Assembly: GCA_964509425.1 (NCBI GenBank)
Contig: CAZDWZ010000003.1
Span: 1 to 64,000 of the forward strand
DNA from: CAZDWZ01 sp964509425
GTDB lineage: Bacteria > Bdellovibrionota_C > UBA2361 > SZUA-149 > CAZDWZ01
Length of the DNA: 64,000 nt
Direction: 5' to 3'
Part shown: one piece after another, positions 42,938 through 52,386 of the stretch
Layout: every line of letters starts with the position of its first letter
Position numbering within the stretch: the first letter of the stretch is position 1
Translations under genes and position numbers: made by a program
Notes under the pieces: model-generated
What the model saw: only the letters and a program-made list of their open reading frames with translations
What the model was told of the DNA's origin: nothing
Databases searched by the model: none

Positions 42938-44161
42938 ATGAATACAGCGAAACTTGAGTCGTTCTTAACCTCCCGGTTGCCTGAGTATCTGAACCTGCTC
43001 GAACGGATGGTGAGGACCAACAGCTATTCGCTGAATCCCGACGGTGTCCGTCGCGTCGCGGAGATTACGACGAGCGCGTTTGCCACGTTCGGGTTTACGG
43101 CGGAAACAGTGCCGTGCACGGACGAGCGATATGGATCGCATCTTTTTATCTCACGTCGACGCGAATCGGATTCGGCTATCGTCTTCGTCTCACATCTCGA
43201 TACGGTCTTCTCCCAGGAAGAAGAAAACCAGAACAACTTTTCTTGGAGAGTAGACGGCGCGCGGATCTACGGTCCGGGCACCATGGATATCAAGGGCGGA
43301 ACTGTCGTGGTGTATATGATGCTCGACGCGCTAAGAGCTCTCTCGCCCGAAGTGTTCGAACGCACGGATTGGTTGCTTGGTCTAAACGCCGCCGAGGAGC
43401 CGGGTGTCCCGGATTTCGCCGATCGCCTGAAAGAACGCACCTCCAAAGCAACGAAAGCCTGCCTCGTCTTCGAGTCTGGGAAATGTCGGGAAGAGTCGTT
43501 TCGAATCGTGACGTCGCGAAAGGGACGGGTGCAGTTTAGAATCGAAGTCGAAGGCCGCGCCGCTCATTCGGGGACGTCTCATGAGCGGGGGGCGAATGCT
43601 GTTCGCGAGATCGCGCGAATCGTCGAGAGCATCGAAGCCCTCACCAATTACGATGAGACACTGACCTGCAACGTCGGAGTGATCGGGGGAGGTGAGGTGA
43701 GCAACCGTGTTCCGCATTCGGCGTGGGCAATTGGCGAGATCAGGAGCTTTCGCGACGAGCCATTTGAAAGGGCGAAGCGGTTCATCTCGGAGCTCGCGGA
43801 GAACCCGACGGTGCGAAGCGTGTCTGATAATTTCTCGTGCCGGGTAAAGGTGTCGATGGAGAATCTCACCGCGCCCTGGCCGCCCGAGGAGAGAAGTCTC
43901 AGGTTATTCAATCTCTGGCGAGAATCAGCACGTGAGCTCGGAGTGGATGCTAAAGAAGAAGCGAGAGGCGGATTGAGCGATGCGAATCGCTTTTGGGCCG
44001 ACTATCCGACCCTCGACGGACTCGGGCCGTCAGGAGACAACGACCATTGTTCGGAACGATCTGCCGACGGCAGTAAAGATCAGGAATACGTAAACGCCGA
44101 CTCCTTTGTTCCGAAAGCGATGCTGAACGTGTTATCAATTCTCAAGCTTCTCGGCGAATAA
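42938..44161 (+). CDS. M20-family metallopeptidase (CPG2/ArgE-like)
   Basis: 407 residues. Zinc ligands: H86 and D88 in SHLDTVF, D117 in GPGTMDIKGG, the catalytic pair E153-E154 in AAEEPG. The dimerisation domain RAAHSGTSHERGANAVREIA and the last ligand region SGDNDHCSE close the fold. It hydrolyses amide bonds of small peptides or acyl-amino acids. There is no signal peptide, so it is cytoplasmic. It lies just before livK; a link to amino-acid uptake is only suggested. Confidence 0.87.
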   Translation: MNTAKLESFLTSRLPEYLNLLERMVRTNSYSLNPDGVRRVAEITTSAFATFGFTAETVPCTDERYGSHLFISRRRESDSAIVFVSHLDTVFSQEEENQNNFSWRVDGARIYGPGTMDIKGGTVVVYMMLDALRALSPEVFERTDWLLGLNAAEEPGVPDFADRLKERTSKATKACLVFESGKCREESFRIVTSRKGRVQFRIEVEGRAAHSGTSHERGANAVREIARIVESIEALTNYDETLTCNVGVIGGGEVSNRVPHSAWAIGEIRSFRDEPFERAKRFISELAENPTVRSVSDNFSCRVKVSMENLTAPWPPEERSLRLFNLWRESARELGVDAKEEARGGLSDANRFWADYPTLDGLGPSGDNDHCSERSADGSKDQEYVNADSFVPKAMLNVLSILKLLGE

Positions 44162-44243
44162 TGGCGAGTTTCTTTCGATTCCGTCACCCTCGCTTGATCT
44201 TGAATCACCGAATGATAAAACGGTTCGCACCATCTAAGGAGAT

Positions 44244-45338
44244 ATGATGAAAGCGCTTTTTTTTCCGTTCTTCGCTCTTGTGTCTCTCATGGCGGCGTCT
44301 CTCTGCTTGGCCGAGGAGAAGATCAAGATCGGAGTTTCTGTTCCTCTGAGTGGTACCGCCGCCGCATACGGCACCGACATCAAGAATGCTCTCCAGTTTG
44401 CAAACGAGAAAATCGGAAAGTCCGCATTCGAGCTTATTATCGAAGACGATAAGTGTTCGGATAAAGACGCGGTCGCCATCGCGCACAAGTTCGTAAACGT
44501 CGACAAAGTTCGATACGCCTTGGGTTTTGGTTGCAGCGGCACCGTGCTTGCTGCCGCACCGGTCTACGAAAATGGGAAGGTGGTCATCATCGCCTCTGGA
44601 ACTGGAGCGCCGGCGATCACTTTTGCGGGTGATTACATCTTCCGCACAAAGCCGAATCTGAATCTCGCCGCTGATCTGCTTGCGAAGGATTTCGCCGCTC
44701 ACTACAAGAAGGTAGCGGCGGTCACCGAAGAGACGGCCTACTGTCAGGGTCTCACCGACGCGACGAAAAAGGCGGCGGAAGCTTTGAAGGTCGAGTTTTT
44801 GAATGAGAATTTTCTTTCGGGCACTGACGACTTCCGCGGAACCCTCCTCCGTCTCCGAGCAAAGGGGGTCGAGGCAATCTTTCTCAATACTCAGGGCGAA
44901 CCGGGGATGATCAATCTCTACAAACAGTTCCGAAACCTGAATTGGCCCATTCCAGTCTACGGGACGTTCACGCCGGGTAGCCCATCATTTATCACCGCGG
45001 CGGGAAAAGATGCCGACGGGATAATCTTTGCGGATCTCCAGTTTAACAGCGCGATGTTGAATGCCGAAGGGCAGAAGCTCTATTCGGAATTTGAAAAGCA
45101 ATACGGTCCGGCAAAAAGCGCGGAACATTATTCGGCGCTCAGCCTCGTGTCGTTCAGCGCTTTGTTTGAGGCGATTCAAAGCGGGAAGGACGTGAAGCAA
45201 TTCCTTTACGAGCACAAATTCTCGGGTTTGGTCGACGAATATTCTTTCGATAAGAATGGCGATGTCGTGAGCCCGAAGCTTGGCTACGTTCTCAAGATTC
45301 TAAAAAATGGCGCTCCAGCGCCCTACCGCTCGAATTGA
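44244..45338 (+). CDS. livK: Branched-chain amino-acid ABC transporter binding protein LivK
   Basis: 364 residues. AAGGAG precedes two adjacent ATG codons, and the second (44247) has the better spacing. A signal peptide ends at LAEEKIKIG, followed by the periplasmic-binding motif VPLSGTAAAYGTDIKNALQF and the domain-closure region (YKKVAAVTEETAYCQGLTDATKKAAE). It binds the ligand for the LivHMG channel. It stands about 31 kb from livGHM, an unusual separation. An inverted repeat follows as terminator. Confidence 0.87.
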   Translation: MMKALFFPFFALVSLMAASLCLAEEKIKIGVSVPLSGTAAAYGTDIKNALQFANEKIGKSAFELIIEDDKCSDKDAVAIAHKFVNVDKVRYALGFGCSGTVLAAAPVYENGKVVIIASGTGAPAITFAGDYIFRTKPNLNLAADLLAKDFAAHYKKVAAVTEETAYCQGLTDATKKAAEALKVEFLNENFLSGTDDFRGTLLRLRAKGVEAIFLNTQGEPGMINLYKQFRNLNWPIPVYGTFTPGSPSFITAAGKDADGIIFADLQFNSAMLNAEGQKLYSEFEKQYGPAKSAEHYSALSLVSFSALFEAIQSGKDVKQFLYEHKFSGLVDEYSFDKNGDVVSPKLGYVLKILKNGAPAPYRSN

Positions 45339-45353
45339 CCAGCCTCCAATAAA

Positions 45354-45379
45354 AATCCTCCGCCGTTTGGCGGAGGATT
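45354..45379 (+). terminator. Hairpin after livK
   Basis: AATCCTCCGCC (45354-45364) and GGCGGAGGATT (45369-45379) pair perfectly over 11 bases with a four-base loop, 16 bases after the livK stop. No downstream T-run. A second, 7-base inverted repeat (GAAGGTC/GACCTTC) follows within 20 bases. Confidence 0.7.
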
Positions 45380-45621
45380 ATGGTAAGATTCGAAGGTCAC
45401 CGGAGACCTTCCCCGCTCTCCTATCTTGACCCCGCTCAGTTTGGGGTTGAAGCTTGCCGATTGTAAGCAGATGGAACATCGGCCGTCGGTATAGTGTCTC
45501 GAATTGGTGATTTTGCCTCGCTGAATCTCGCTGCGAATTGGCACTCGACTTTGGCGATCAGCTTTTGGTTTTCGTGGGCTCTCCTCGAAGAGGCCGCAGT
45601 TTTCAGGTTGGAAGCTTTAAA

Positions 45622-46098
45622 ATGTTAAAGTTAATCACTCCGTTAGCGGTGTTATCATTGCTCCTCTTGTCCGACACGGTTATGCAACAGCACCTGTCGA
45701 ACACATCAACGGAACGCCTCACGAAGCGGCTAAATGACGTTGGTCTCAAGGCCCAAAGTCTGCACTGCGTTGAACACCGGTCGTCGTTCTTTACCTTGTG
45801 GAAGGGTGGAGACGGCGTTTGCGAGATTCGCGTAGCACCTCAGGAAACAACCCGAACATTTCGTCGGCTCGGCTTCTCTGAAACGGACATTCGTGTTGGG
45901 GGTCCATGGAGAGAGAGGACCGATTCCGTCGGACGGTGCTGGAATCAATTATATAACCCGGGCGATCCCCCCTCACTCGCTTGCCGGAAGTCGGAGATCC
46001 AAGCGAACATCTGCGAGGGACCCGTGTTCTATCGCGAATCAGACGGCAAGGTCTGCGTGCCTCATGATTCAATGGAAGTCCGGAAATCAGCCGGATGA
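45622..46098 (+). CDS. Small exported protein
   Basis: 158 residues from ATG at 45622. A hydrophobic N-terminus (LKLITPLAVLSLLLLSDTV) is a signal peptide or anchor. The mature part has five or so cysteines (SLHCVEHRSS, DGVCEIRV, GRCWNQLY, SLACRKSE, NICEGPV). An upstream extension from 45538 is also open. No family recognised. Confidence 0.55.
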   Translation: MLKLITPLAVLSLLLLSDTVMQQHLSNTSTERLTKRLNDVGLKAQSLHCVEHRSSFFTLWKGGDGVCEIRVAPQETTRTFRRLGFSETDIRVGGPWRERTDSVGRCWNQLYNPGDPPSLACRKSEIQANICEGPVFYRESDGKVCVPHDSMEVRKSAG

Positions 46099-46204
46099 CG
46101 CCGACGGAGGCCTCGTTCGAACCCGCTGGTCGAGCGTGTTGGTAATGCTTCTTCGAGACCGATTTTTCACGCAGGCTCCGTCATTAGACTGACGAGCGAG
46201 GTGC

Positions 46205-48655
46205 ATGCTAACTTTCGGCGGTATGGAATTTATTAAGCCGCTCGAATCGCTCCGCGCCGAACACAGAAGCACCTTCGGGGGAAAGGCGGCCTATCTCGGC
46301 GAGCTTTTGGGATATGGAGTTCGCGTACCCGCCGGATTTGCAATTTCCGTCGATGCTCTGAAGCAAATTACGACAGCGGCGAACCTTACTCCTTCCATCT
46401 CCGCAGCTCTCGAGCGACTCCGCAAAAATCCGGCAGACATTGAGACCATCTCGGAGGAGCTTACTGGTCTCATTCGAAGCGCTGAGGTTCATGCCGATAT
46501 CATTTCTTCGCTCTGCGCCGCGTTTGATCGACTCGGTGCTCCATCGGTCGCAGTTCGTTCCAGTGCTCCGGAAGAAGACGGTGCACACAGCTCCTGGGCA
46601 GGTCAGTTCGATACGTTTCTCGGGGTAAGAAGAGACGACCTCATCGCATCCGTGAAAAGCTGCTGGGCATCGCTCTACGGTGTACGAGCGCTTTCCTACC
46701 GGCTGCTTCGCTCCGGAGAGGTCGGCAGTCCGTCGATTGCGGTTGTCGTTCAAGCGCTCATTCCTTCTGAAGTATCCGGTGTCGTGTTTTCCATCGACCC
46801 CGTGTCAGGCCGAAAAGATCGGATGGTGGTCGAGTGTGTTCGTGGTCTCGGGGAAGGCCTCGTGTCAGGAGAGCTTTCACCGAGCCGTTATACCGTCGGA
46901 AAATCCAATCTCGAAGTCGTCGAGCGAATTGAAGTTGTGCAAGATCGGGCCATCGTACCGCTTCCGACGGGCGGTTCCGAGTGGAAAAAACTCGCGGACC
47001 AATCTCCAGTAATACTTCCGGCATCCGCTCTCGCGGAGCTTTGCCGGGGAGTTATGAAGTTGGAGTCGATTTTCGGTTTTCCCGTCGACGTCGAATGGTG
47101 TCTCGAAAATTCGTTGGTGTATTTCGTGCAAACCCGGCCTGTGACCGCCATGGGGAATGACGAAAGCCGAGCGCTACTCGAGAGCTTTGCTGCAGAAGCC
47201 GGAGCTTTTGAGTTTCAATGGGGCGAACGTCATCCCATCATCTCGGCAGAATGTTGGTTTGATTCGTATCCACGGTATCGTCATCTTCCGGCGAATGAGT
47301 GTCGGCGCGGCTTTTCATTCTCCGACGGCGGATACATAACCACCTATTTCCATGTCCCGGGTTTTGCGGAGGCGCGAGCCCAAGGAAAAGCGCTCTGTGA
47401 TCCGGAGTTATTCGAGGAATACCTCGAACGATCGCGCGAGGTGAGAGCACAGTTTTCAGCCGTGAGAGCGGATTGTCGCGCGACTGATCTCCCAACGGCT
47501 CCCGACTCCGTGCTCGCGGATTTGTTTCGCCGGCAGCAGGAATCCTTCGAGACGGTCTACGCGCTCTATCGGCTGTCGCAGCACGAGTATACCGAATATG
47601 CTGCAGACCATTTGAAACGGAGACTCGCCGAATTTTTCCCGGATACCGCGGAGTGCGAGGCAGCATTCATCACCGCCACCTCTATTACTGAGCGCGACAT
47701 CGTAAAGGATGAAGAAGCTTCCGTCTATCAACTGTCGCTGCTTCCGAACATCTCCGAAGGCGCACTCGAAAAACACCGGAGCGAGTTTTCTTGGTTGTTC
47801 TTCAATACGTTTGATTTCGGGCTTGCGAATAGATTTTTGATCGATCGGATACAGGCCCTTCGTGAAATCCCGGAAACCGAGCGGCGAAAGCATCTCGAGG
47901 ATATGGGGAGAGAACTTGGTTCGGCGAAAGTGAAGCAGCGAGAACTCTTCTCGAAGCTCGCTGATCCCGAAGTTGAGCGAATTGGTCTCATGTTCTCCGA
48001 GCTTGCACTTGATCGATACCGGCTCAAGGCTTTTTGGGGAGGGGCAACGTTTACATTCCTTCCGCTGTTTCAGGAAATCGCAAAACGCGCGGGATTGGAA
48101 ATCGAAGAATTTTTAAACTCGTACCGTCCCGCAGATATTATTCGATTCCTCGAAAACGGCACGATCGTTCCAGAAAACGTTCGGCAGAAACGAAAGGACG
48201 CCTATCTCGTCTATCTGCACGATGAGGAATGCCGCTGGTTCGAAGGTGATGAAGCACGTGCGATTTTCTCAACACTTGTCCCCGCTCGAGCGCCGGATGA
48301 AACGAGTAATGCGGCCGGTTTAAAAGGCGATATTGCGAACACCGGTCGTGCCGCGGGGACGGCCCGAATCGTGCGAGTAGAAGGAATCAAGCAGCTTCTA
48401 AAAGATATTGAGCGCTTCCAAGAGGGTGAGATTCTTGTGACCACAATGACGCAGCCGACCATGCTGACGCTGGTCCGGAAGGCGGCCGCAATTGTCACGA
48501 ACGAGGGTGGCATCACGAGTCATGCGTCGGTTCTCGCTCGCGAGATGAAAATTCCCTGCATTGTCGGCACCAAAACCGCCACGGAATTTTTCCAAGATGG
48601 TGATCGCATCGAAGTTGATGCCTACAGCGGCCGGGTCTGGAAAATTATCGAATGA
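46205..48655 (+). CDS. Rifampicin-phosphotransferase-like PEP/pyruvate-binding enzyme
   Basis: 816 residues. The N-terminal ATP-grasp PPDK-N domain runs about 1-315 (GGKAAYLGELLGYGVRVPAGF, VAVRSSAPEEDGAHSSWAGQ, VDVEWCLENSLVYFVQTRPV). A middle region with no PEP-binding barrel follows. The C-terminal swivelling domain has TNEGGITSHASVLAREMKIP with the phosphorylated His. This three-part plan without the PEP barrel is that of rifampicin phosphotransferase (Rph) and related phosphotransferases of unknown target. It uses ATP to phosphorylate a substrate through His. Start ATG at 46205 follows GAGG; a second Met at 46223 is possible. Confidence 0.75.
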   Translation: MLTFGGMEFIKPLESLRAEHRSTFGGKAAYLGELLGYGVRVPAGFAISVDALKQITTAANLTPSISAALERLRKNPADIETISEELTGLIRSAEVHADIISSLCAAFDRLGAPSVAVRSSAPEEDGAHSSWAGQFDTFLGVRRDDLIASVKSCWASLYGVRALSYRLLRSGEVGSPSIAVVVQALIPSEVSGVVFSIDPVSGRKDRMVVECVRGLGEGLVSGELSPSRYTVGKSNLEVVERIEVVQDRAIVPLPTGGSEWKKLADQSPVILPASALAELCRGVMKLESIFGFPVDVEWCLENSLVYFVQTRPVTAMGNDESRALLESFAAEAGAFEFQWGERHPIISAECWFDSYPRYRHLPANECRRGFSFSDGGYITTYFHVPGFAEARAQGKALCDPELFEEYLERSREVRAQFSAVRADCRATDLPTAPDSVLADLFRRQQESFETVYALYRLSQHEYTEYAADHLKRRLAEFFPDTAECEAAFITATSITERDIVKDEEASVYQLSLLPNISEGALEKHRSEFSWLFFNTFDFGLANRFLIDRIQALREIPETERRKHLEDMGRELGSAKVKQRELFSKLADPEVERIGLMFSELALDRYRLKAFWGGATFTFLPLFQEIAKRAGLEIEEFLNSYRPADIIRFLENGTIVPENVRQKRKDAYLVYLHDEECRWFEGDEARAIFSTLVPARAPDETSNAAGLKGDIANTGRAAGTARIVRVEGIKQLLKDIERFQEGEILVTTMTQPTMLTLVRKAAAIVTNEGGITSHASVLAREMKIPCIVGTKTATEFFQDGDRIEVDAYSGRVWKIIE

Positions 48656-48729
48656 ATTTTCGCTGGTAACCTCTTTCAACGAGTGAGCCGGTTTTTGCGG
48701 GGACCGGAAACCCAAGAAACTCCAGAACC

Positions 48730-49101
48730 TCAACCCGCGTCGTGAGAATGCGACGCCGTTCCTTCGGGGAATCGGGGATACGGAATGTGGTATCCCTCGA
48801 GGTTAAAGACCATGAACCCCAGATGAACCTCCGCCACGAAGCCGACGGGTGTGAGCGTTTCATCGACGAGGACATCGCCGGAGAACTCCTGCTCGTTGAA
48901 GCGCCAGAGCACACGCGCTCGGTGCTCACCGGGCTCTCCCGGTGCTGCAGAGAATCCTCGGCGTGGACCTCCGGCAAACGTCTTCTCCAGCACCTGTTCC
49001 GCTTCGTGCCTCGAGGGGTAGTCGCAGTACCACGCCGCGATCCCTCCGATGTTGTAGGCGTTCTCGTTGAACGCCCTGAACCCTCCGGGCAGACCAGACA
49101 T
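48730..49101 (-). CDS. Unknown small protein (cassette gene)
   Basis: 123 residues from ATG with CGGAGGAACAAC just upstream, the clearest ribosome-binding site of the group. It reads NAYNIGGIAAWYCDYPSRHE, RVLWRFNEQEFSGDVLVDET and LGFMVFNLEGYHIPYPRFPE; a beta-rich fold is likely. No known family, signal or membrane segment. Codons G/C-ending. Leader hairpin weak (about 49128-49155). The 3' hairpin is a 5-base CCGGT/ACCGG pair at 48688-48707. Confidence 0.6.
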   Translation of the reverse strand: MSGLPGGFRAFNENAYNIGGIAAWYCDYPSRHEAEQVLEKTFAGGPRRGFSAAPGEPGEHRARVLWRFNEQEFSGDVLVDETLTPVGFVAEVHLGFMVFNLEGYHIPYPRFPEGTASHSHDAG

Positions 49102-49205
49102 GTTGTTCCTCCGAGAATAGGACTTAGCGAGCGGCTGAACCTACGACCGCCCTCGATCGCGCCCAGAGTCTCAGAAGATTGCCTTGCCGGTGTGCTGATG
49201 AGGAT

Positions 49206-50198
49206 TCAGAATCGTTCTCGGGAGAGCCCGGCGTGGAGCGGAAAATGGTGAGCTCGATGCGTTGCAAGCTCGCTGATCGTGTGCATCTTCCTGATATTCG
49301 AGCCGAAGTTATCGGAGATTTCTTCGACGATCTGGCCCATCTCTGTCTGATCTTCTACATCAAAGTTCAGCTCAAAATCCCACGCGCCAGCGCAATGAAC
49401 GAATCCCGACGAGCGTGGATGACTTAACATGAATTGTTGGAGTTTTGCGCGAAAGGACTGTTCGAGTCCCTTTGCGGAAAGAATGACGCGGAAGGTGGTC
49501 ACGCCGACCTTTTGGACGTTTACGAAATACGCGAAAGCATGGATGACCCCGTTCTTCTCAAGCGTCGCAATCCGATTGCGAACTGTAGATTCTGAGACCC
49601 CCGAGATCTTCGCAATCCGATTCAATGGAAGGTCGGCGTTCTGCGAATAGTGCGCAACGATTTTCCTATCGACCTCATCGAGCTCGACTTCGCGTTTTGT
49701 CCGTGTGCGCGAAAGCACTTTTGGAGTGGCCGCCGGATCCGCCCATTTCCCGATGATTTGAGTGAATTCCAAACGTAACGCGAAGCTGGTCTCGAATGAC
49801 GAATCAGGAAGAAGCTCAGAGAGCGCTGCGAAAAACTCGGTCACTTCAAAGATCGCTCTACAGAAAAGGGAAACCGAGAACTGATACGGACCGCTGAGCT
49901 CCGCAAAATACGCGACCTGCTGGGATTCCGAGCAGAAGCTGATGATTTTCTGCCGTGCGCGCTTCTTCTCCCCAACGTAGTTGAAAAACACGCAGTAGTC
50001 AGTCAGACCAACCGCGTGCGGATTGGTGAGAAGATACGGTCGGATGATCCCCCGATCAAGGAGATCCCTCAAAATGTAGGACACAGAATGATGCCTCATT
50101 CGCGTCTTACTTGCGATGTCAGCCATCGACTGTCGAGAGTCATGCTGGACAGCGGAAAGCACCTTTCGCTCGTTGGGGCTGAGACTTCTCCTACTCAT
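49206..50198 (-). CDS. Tandem Lrp/AsnC-type transcriptional regulator
   Basis: About 330 residues from the ATG at 50198; the upstream TTG is less likely. Two winged helix-turn-helix plus ligand-domain units occur in one chain: the first helix-turn-helix at SPNERKVLSAVQHDSRQSMADIASKTRMRHHSVSYILRDL, the second at LDEVDRKIVAHYSQNADLPLNRIAKISGVSESTVRNRIATLE. Each is followed by a RAM-like region (LEFTQII, FELNFDVEDQTEMGQIVEEI). A cytoplasmic DNA-binding regulator with two Lrp units. Target unknown. Confidence 0.78.
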   Translation of the reverse strand: MSRRSLSPNERKVLSAVQHDSRQSMADIASKTRMRHHSVSYILRDLLDRGIIRPYLLTNPHAVGLTDYCVFFNYVGEKKRARQKIISFCSESQQVAYFAELSGPYQFSVSLFCRAIFEVTEFFAALSELLPDSSFETSFALRLEFTQIIGKWADPAATPKVLSRTRTKREVELDEVDRKIVAHYSQNADLPLNRIAKISGVSESTVRNRIATLEKNGVIHAFAYFVNVQKVGVTTFRVILSAKGLEQSFRAKLQQFMLSHPRSSGFVHCAGAWDFELNFDVEDQTEMGQIVEEISDNFGSNIRKMHTISELATHRAHHFPLHAGLSRERF

Positions 50199-50230
50199 AT
50201 TGCCCAATTACGCCTGAAGATTTGCGCCGG

Positions 50231-51040
50231 TCAAGGATTGGGGGTTTTTGGTGGATCTCTTCGTTGAACAAGCATCGGAAAGGTTTCGCCGCCGCGGGTA
50301 AACTCCTCTCTTGGCAGTACTTTCACGCCGGCCTCCGTTAGAATACGCCTCGACCGGAGAGGCGTCTCCTCGATGGCTCTCGCAAGCGCGGAGCATTCTT
50401 CAGGCGGCAATTGTTTCCGATCCAGAATGATCTCTATATTTCGATTGCGGAGCTGCTGCGGGTTTATTCCGACTATTACTTCGCCTCCGCGTTTTCGTTC
50501 CGCGTTCCATCTGCTGAAGAGTTGATTTGCGATAGCATTTCCTTCGGCTGTAACGCCGAACATATCGAGCAACCAAAGAGGCCGCTTACTGAGCGCGTAA
50601 TCGAGCGATGCCGCTTGCGATCCCGTCGCGCCGGAAAGCGCGGGGAGTTGTAGCGTCGGCCAGATTCCACCGGTGAAATCCTCTCCCTTCGTTCGTAAAA
50701 AGAGTGTGCTGATCGCTCGCACTGCGGGACTCCATTGAAAGCTATAGCGGCAAAGAAATGCCGAGAGCCCCTTTCCTCGATAGCTGTATCGAGTCTCGGA
50801 AAGGAGGGGATGTGTAAAATGGACGGAATCGAGCGCCGGATTGCCTGCTGAACTGCAAAAGCTGAGGACGATGTCCGCCATAGAGTTTCCCCCTGAATTC
50901 CAGATCTCGAGCGGAAGTAGCGGGAGCACGAGAAACGAGCAACGCGGCGGAAGTTTTCGCAGCGGCTTCGGCTTTTCCTGCGGAAACGAAGACTCGCAGG
51001 AGAATAACTCGTGAAGGCTTATCGGAACCCTTTTCCGCAA
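50231..51040 (-). CDS. Hypothetical protein
   Basis: Up to 269 residues from a TTG, or about 216 from an internal ATG (MADIVLSFCSSAGNPALDSV). Contains LDYALSKRPLWLLDMFGVTA and ALARAIEETPLRSRRILTEA. No family recognised. It precedes the Lrp-type regulator on the same strand with a short gap and may share its transcript. Confidence 0.5.
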   Translation of the reverse strand: MRKRVPISLHELFSCESSFPQEKPKPLRKLPPRCSFLVLPLLPLEIWNSGGNSMADIVLSFCSSAGNPALDSVHFTHPLLSETRYSYRGKGLSAFLCRYSFQWSPAVRAISTLFLRTKGEDFTGGIWPTLQLPALSGATGSQAASLDYALSKRPLWLLDMFGVTAEGNAIANQLFSRWNAERKRGGEVIVGINPQQLRNRNIEIILDRKQLPPEECSALARAIEETPLRSRRILTEAGVKVLPREEFTRGGETFPMLVQRRDPPKTPNP

Positions 51041-51230
51041 ACGGCGCCGTATCGCTTGGAACAGGGGAATCGCCTACCTGTCCACTGGTAACACTACTGT
51101 AAGACTTCGTTGACAGAGGTGCTGGCGAAGCGAATGAAAGGACGCCGCGCCAACGCCATAATTTCAGATGCTTGAACTCTTTGCCGATCTTCGGCGGCGT
51201 GGCGCGAAGCTTTTGATTGTAGGTGAATTC

Positions 51231-52292
51231 ATGAAATCTCGGTTGTCGTTCTTGGTGATGTTCTTGATGTTATTGGGTTTAGATGCAGCGGTTCATGCTC
51301 AACCGGTAAGTGAATTCTTGACCGCCTCGGATTGGTACGAAAATTCTCCGGAGGAGACGCCGCAGATTCGGTCCGCACCACAGCCGCTTCCCACACTTTC
51401 GGACGAAGCTCACGAAGAGGTGCTGTTTCAGGTGCTTGAAGAAGTGCTCTTTGAGAATAACAACGCAAATGCCAATTACGTGTGTGACAAGAGTCTTACG
51501 AATTGCGGGGATACTCGCGACGGAAAGCCGCTCTGTTGTCACAAAGGAAGCTGCGAATTCGAAGTTTTAAACGGACGCGCCTATGCCAAGAATTGCAAAG
51601 GCAGAAAACCCGGACAGTGCCCCTGGAGCTATCAGAGCTGTGATACCGTTCCGGGCCTCTGCTGCCCAAGAACGACAAATTGTCCGGGAGAAGGCGAGCC
51701 TCCACAGTGTCAGAGCATCGGCGCCTGCGGAGATAGCGAAACAATGTGCGGTACGTCCTGCTGCAAGGAGAAGGAAGTCTGCACGCGTGATCCAAAAAAC
51801 AAAGAATTTCGATGCGTGCTTCCGGCAGTGACCGACGGCAATCAGTGTGGCGGCGGGAGCTTCTACTGTGCGGCTCCCGGAGCAGCTAAGTTTGCCTGCT
51901 GTGAGGCCGGTTGGATGTGCACGGTGAGATCAAACGGAGACCCGTTCTGCTGTGCTCCGGGTTCGGGAACGCCGCCCTATGATGAGGCGGATAAAAATCC
52001 GACCTGCGGACTCGGACAGGTTTGTTGCAGTAAGCCAGACGGCACCCCGGGAAACTTTGCACCGTTCGGCACGTCGTGCTGCCCTGCGGGACACGAAAAA
52101 ACGGTCTGTAGCGACCTGAAGAGTCTTCAGTTCTGTGTCGACCGCGAAGAGACGAAAGAAGAGTGCGTCATCAACAAGGAAAAATCGCCACCGAACCCAA
52201 TATTAGACCGCGAAAACTTCTACGAATGTATAAAAAAGAAGCCTGCGACAGCGTCGACTCCGGTTTCCACGAACATGACGCTGGCGTGGTAA
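51231..52292 (+). CDS. Cysteine-rich exported protein with granulin-like repeats
   Basis: 353 residues from ATG at 51231. A signal peptide (SRLSFLVMFLMLLGLDAAV) is followed by a Pro/Glu-rich linker and then a long region rich in CC pairs (DGKPLCCHKGSC, VPGLCCPRTTNC, MCGTSCCKEKEVC, KFACCEAGWMC, PFCCAPGS, QVCCSKPDG, GTSCCPAGHEKTVC). The spacing resembles granulin-type CC modules. It should be heavily disulfide-bonded and secreted or surface-exposed. An upstream extension to 51168 is open but lacks the signal. Confidence 0.7.
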   Translation: MKSRLSFLVMFLMLLGLDAAVHAQPVSEFLTASDWYENSPEETPQIRSAPQPLPTLSDEAHEEVLFQVLEEVLFENNNANANYVCDKSLTNCGDTRDGKPLCCHKGSCEFEVLNGRAYAKNCKGRKPGQCPWSYQSCDTVPGLCCPRTTNCPGEGEPPQCQSIGACGDSETMCGTSCCKEKEVCTRDPKNKEFRCVLPAVTDGNQCGGGSFYCAAPGAAKFACCEAGWMCTVRSNGDPFCCAPGSGTPPYDEADKNPTCGLGQVCCSKPDGTPGNFAPFGTSCCPAGHEKTVCSDLKSLQFCVDREETKEECVINKEKSPPNPILDRENFYECIKKKPATASTPVSTNMTLAW

Positions 52293-52386
52293 TTCTTACA
52301 CGGTGCGGCCGTTGATTCACGATGCGGAATGTTGCTCCGGTTGGTAAGCTCGCAGCGTTTGCTAATATCTTGAGGAAGCTGAGGCC

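Noticed and set aside
45354..45445. Riboswitch or structured RNA from the cluster of inverted repeats after livK
   Set aside because: Simple stems without a conserved core; a terminator region explains them.
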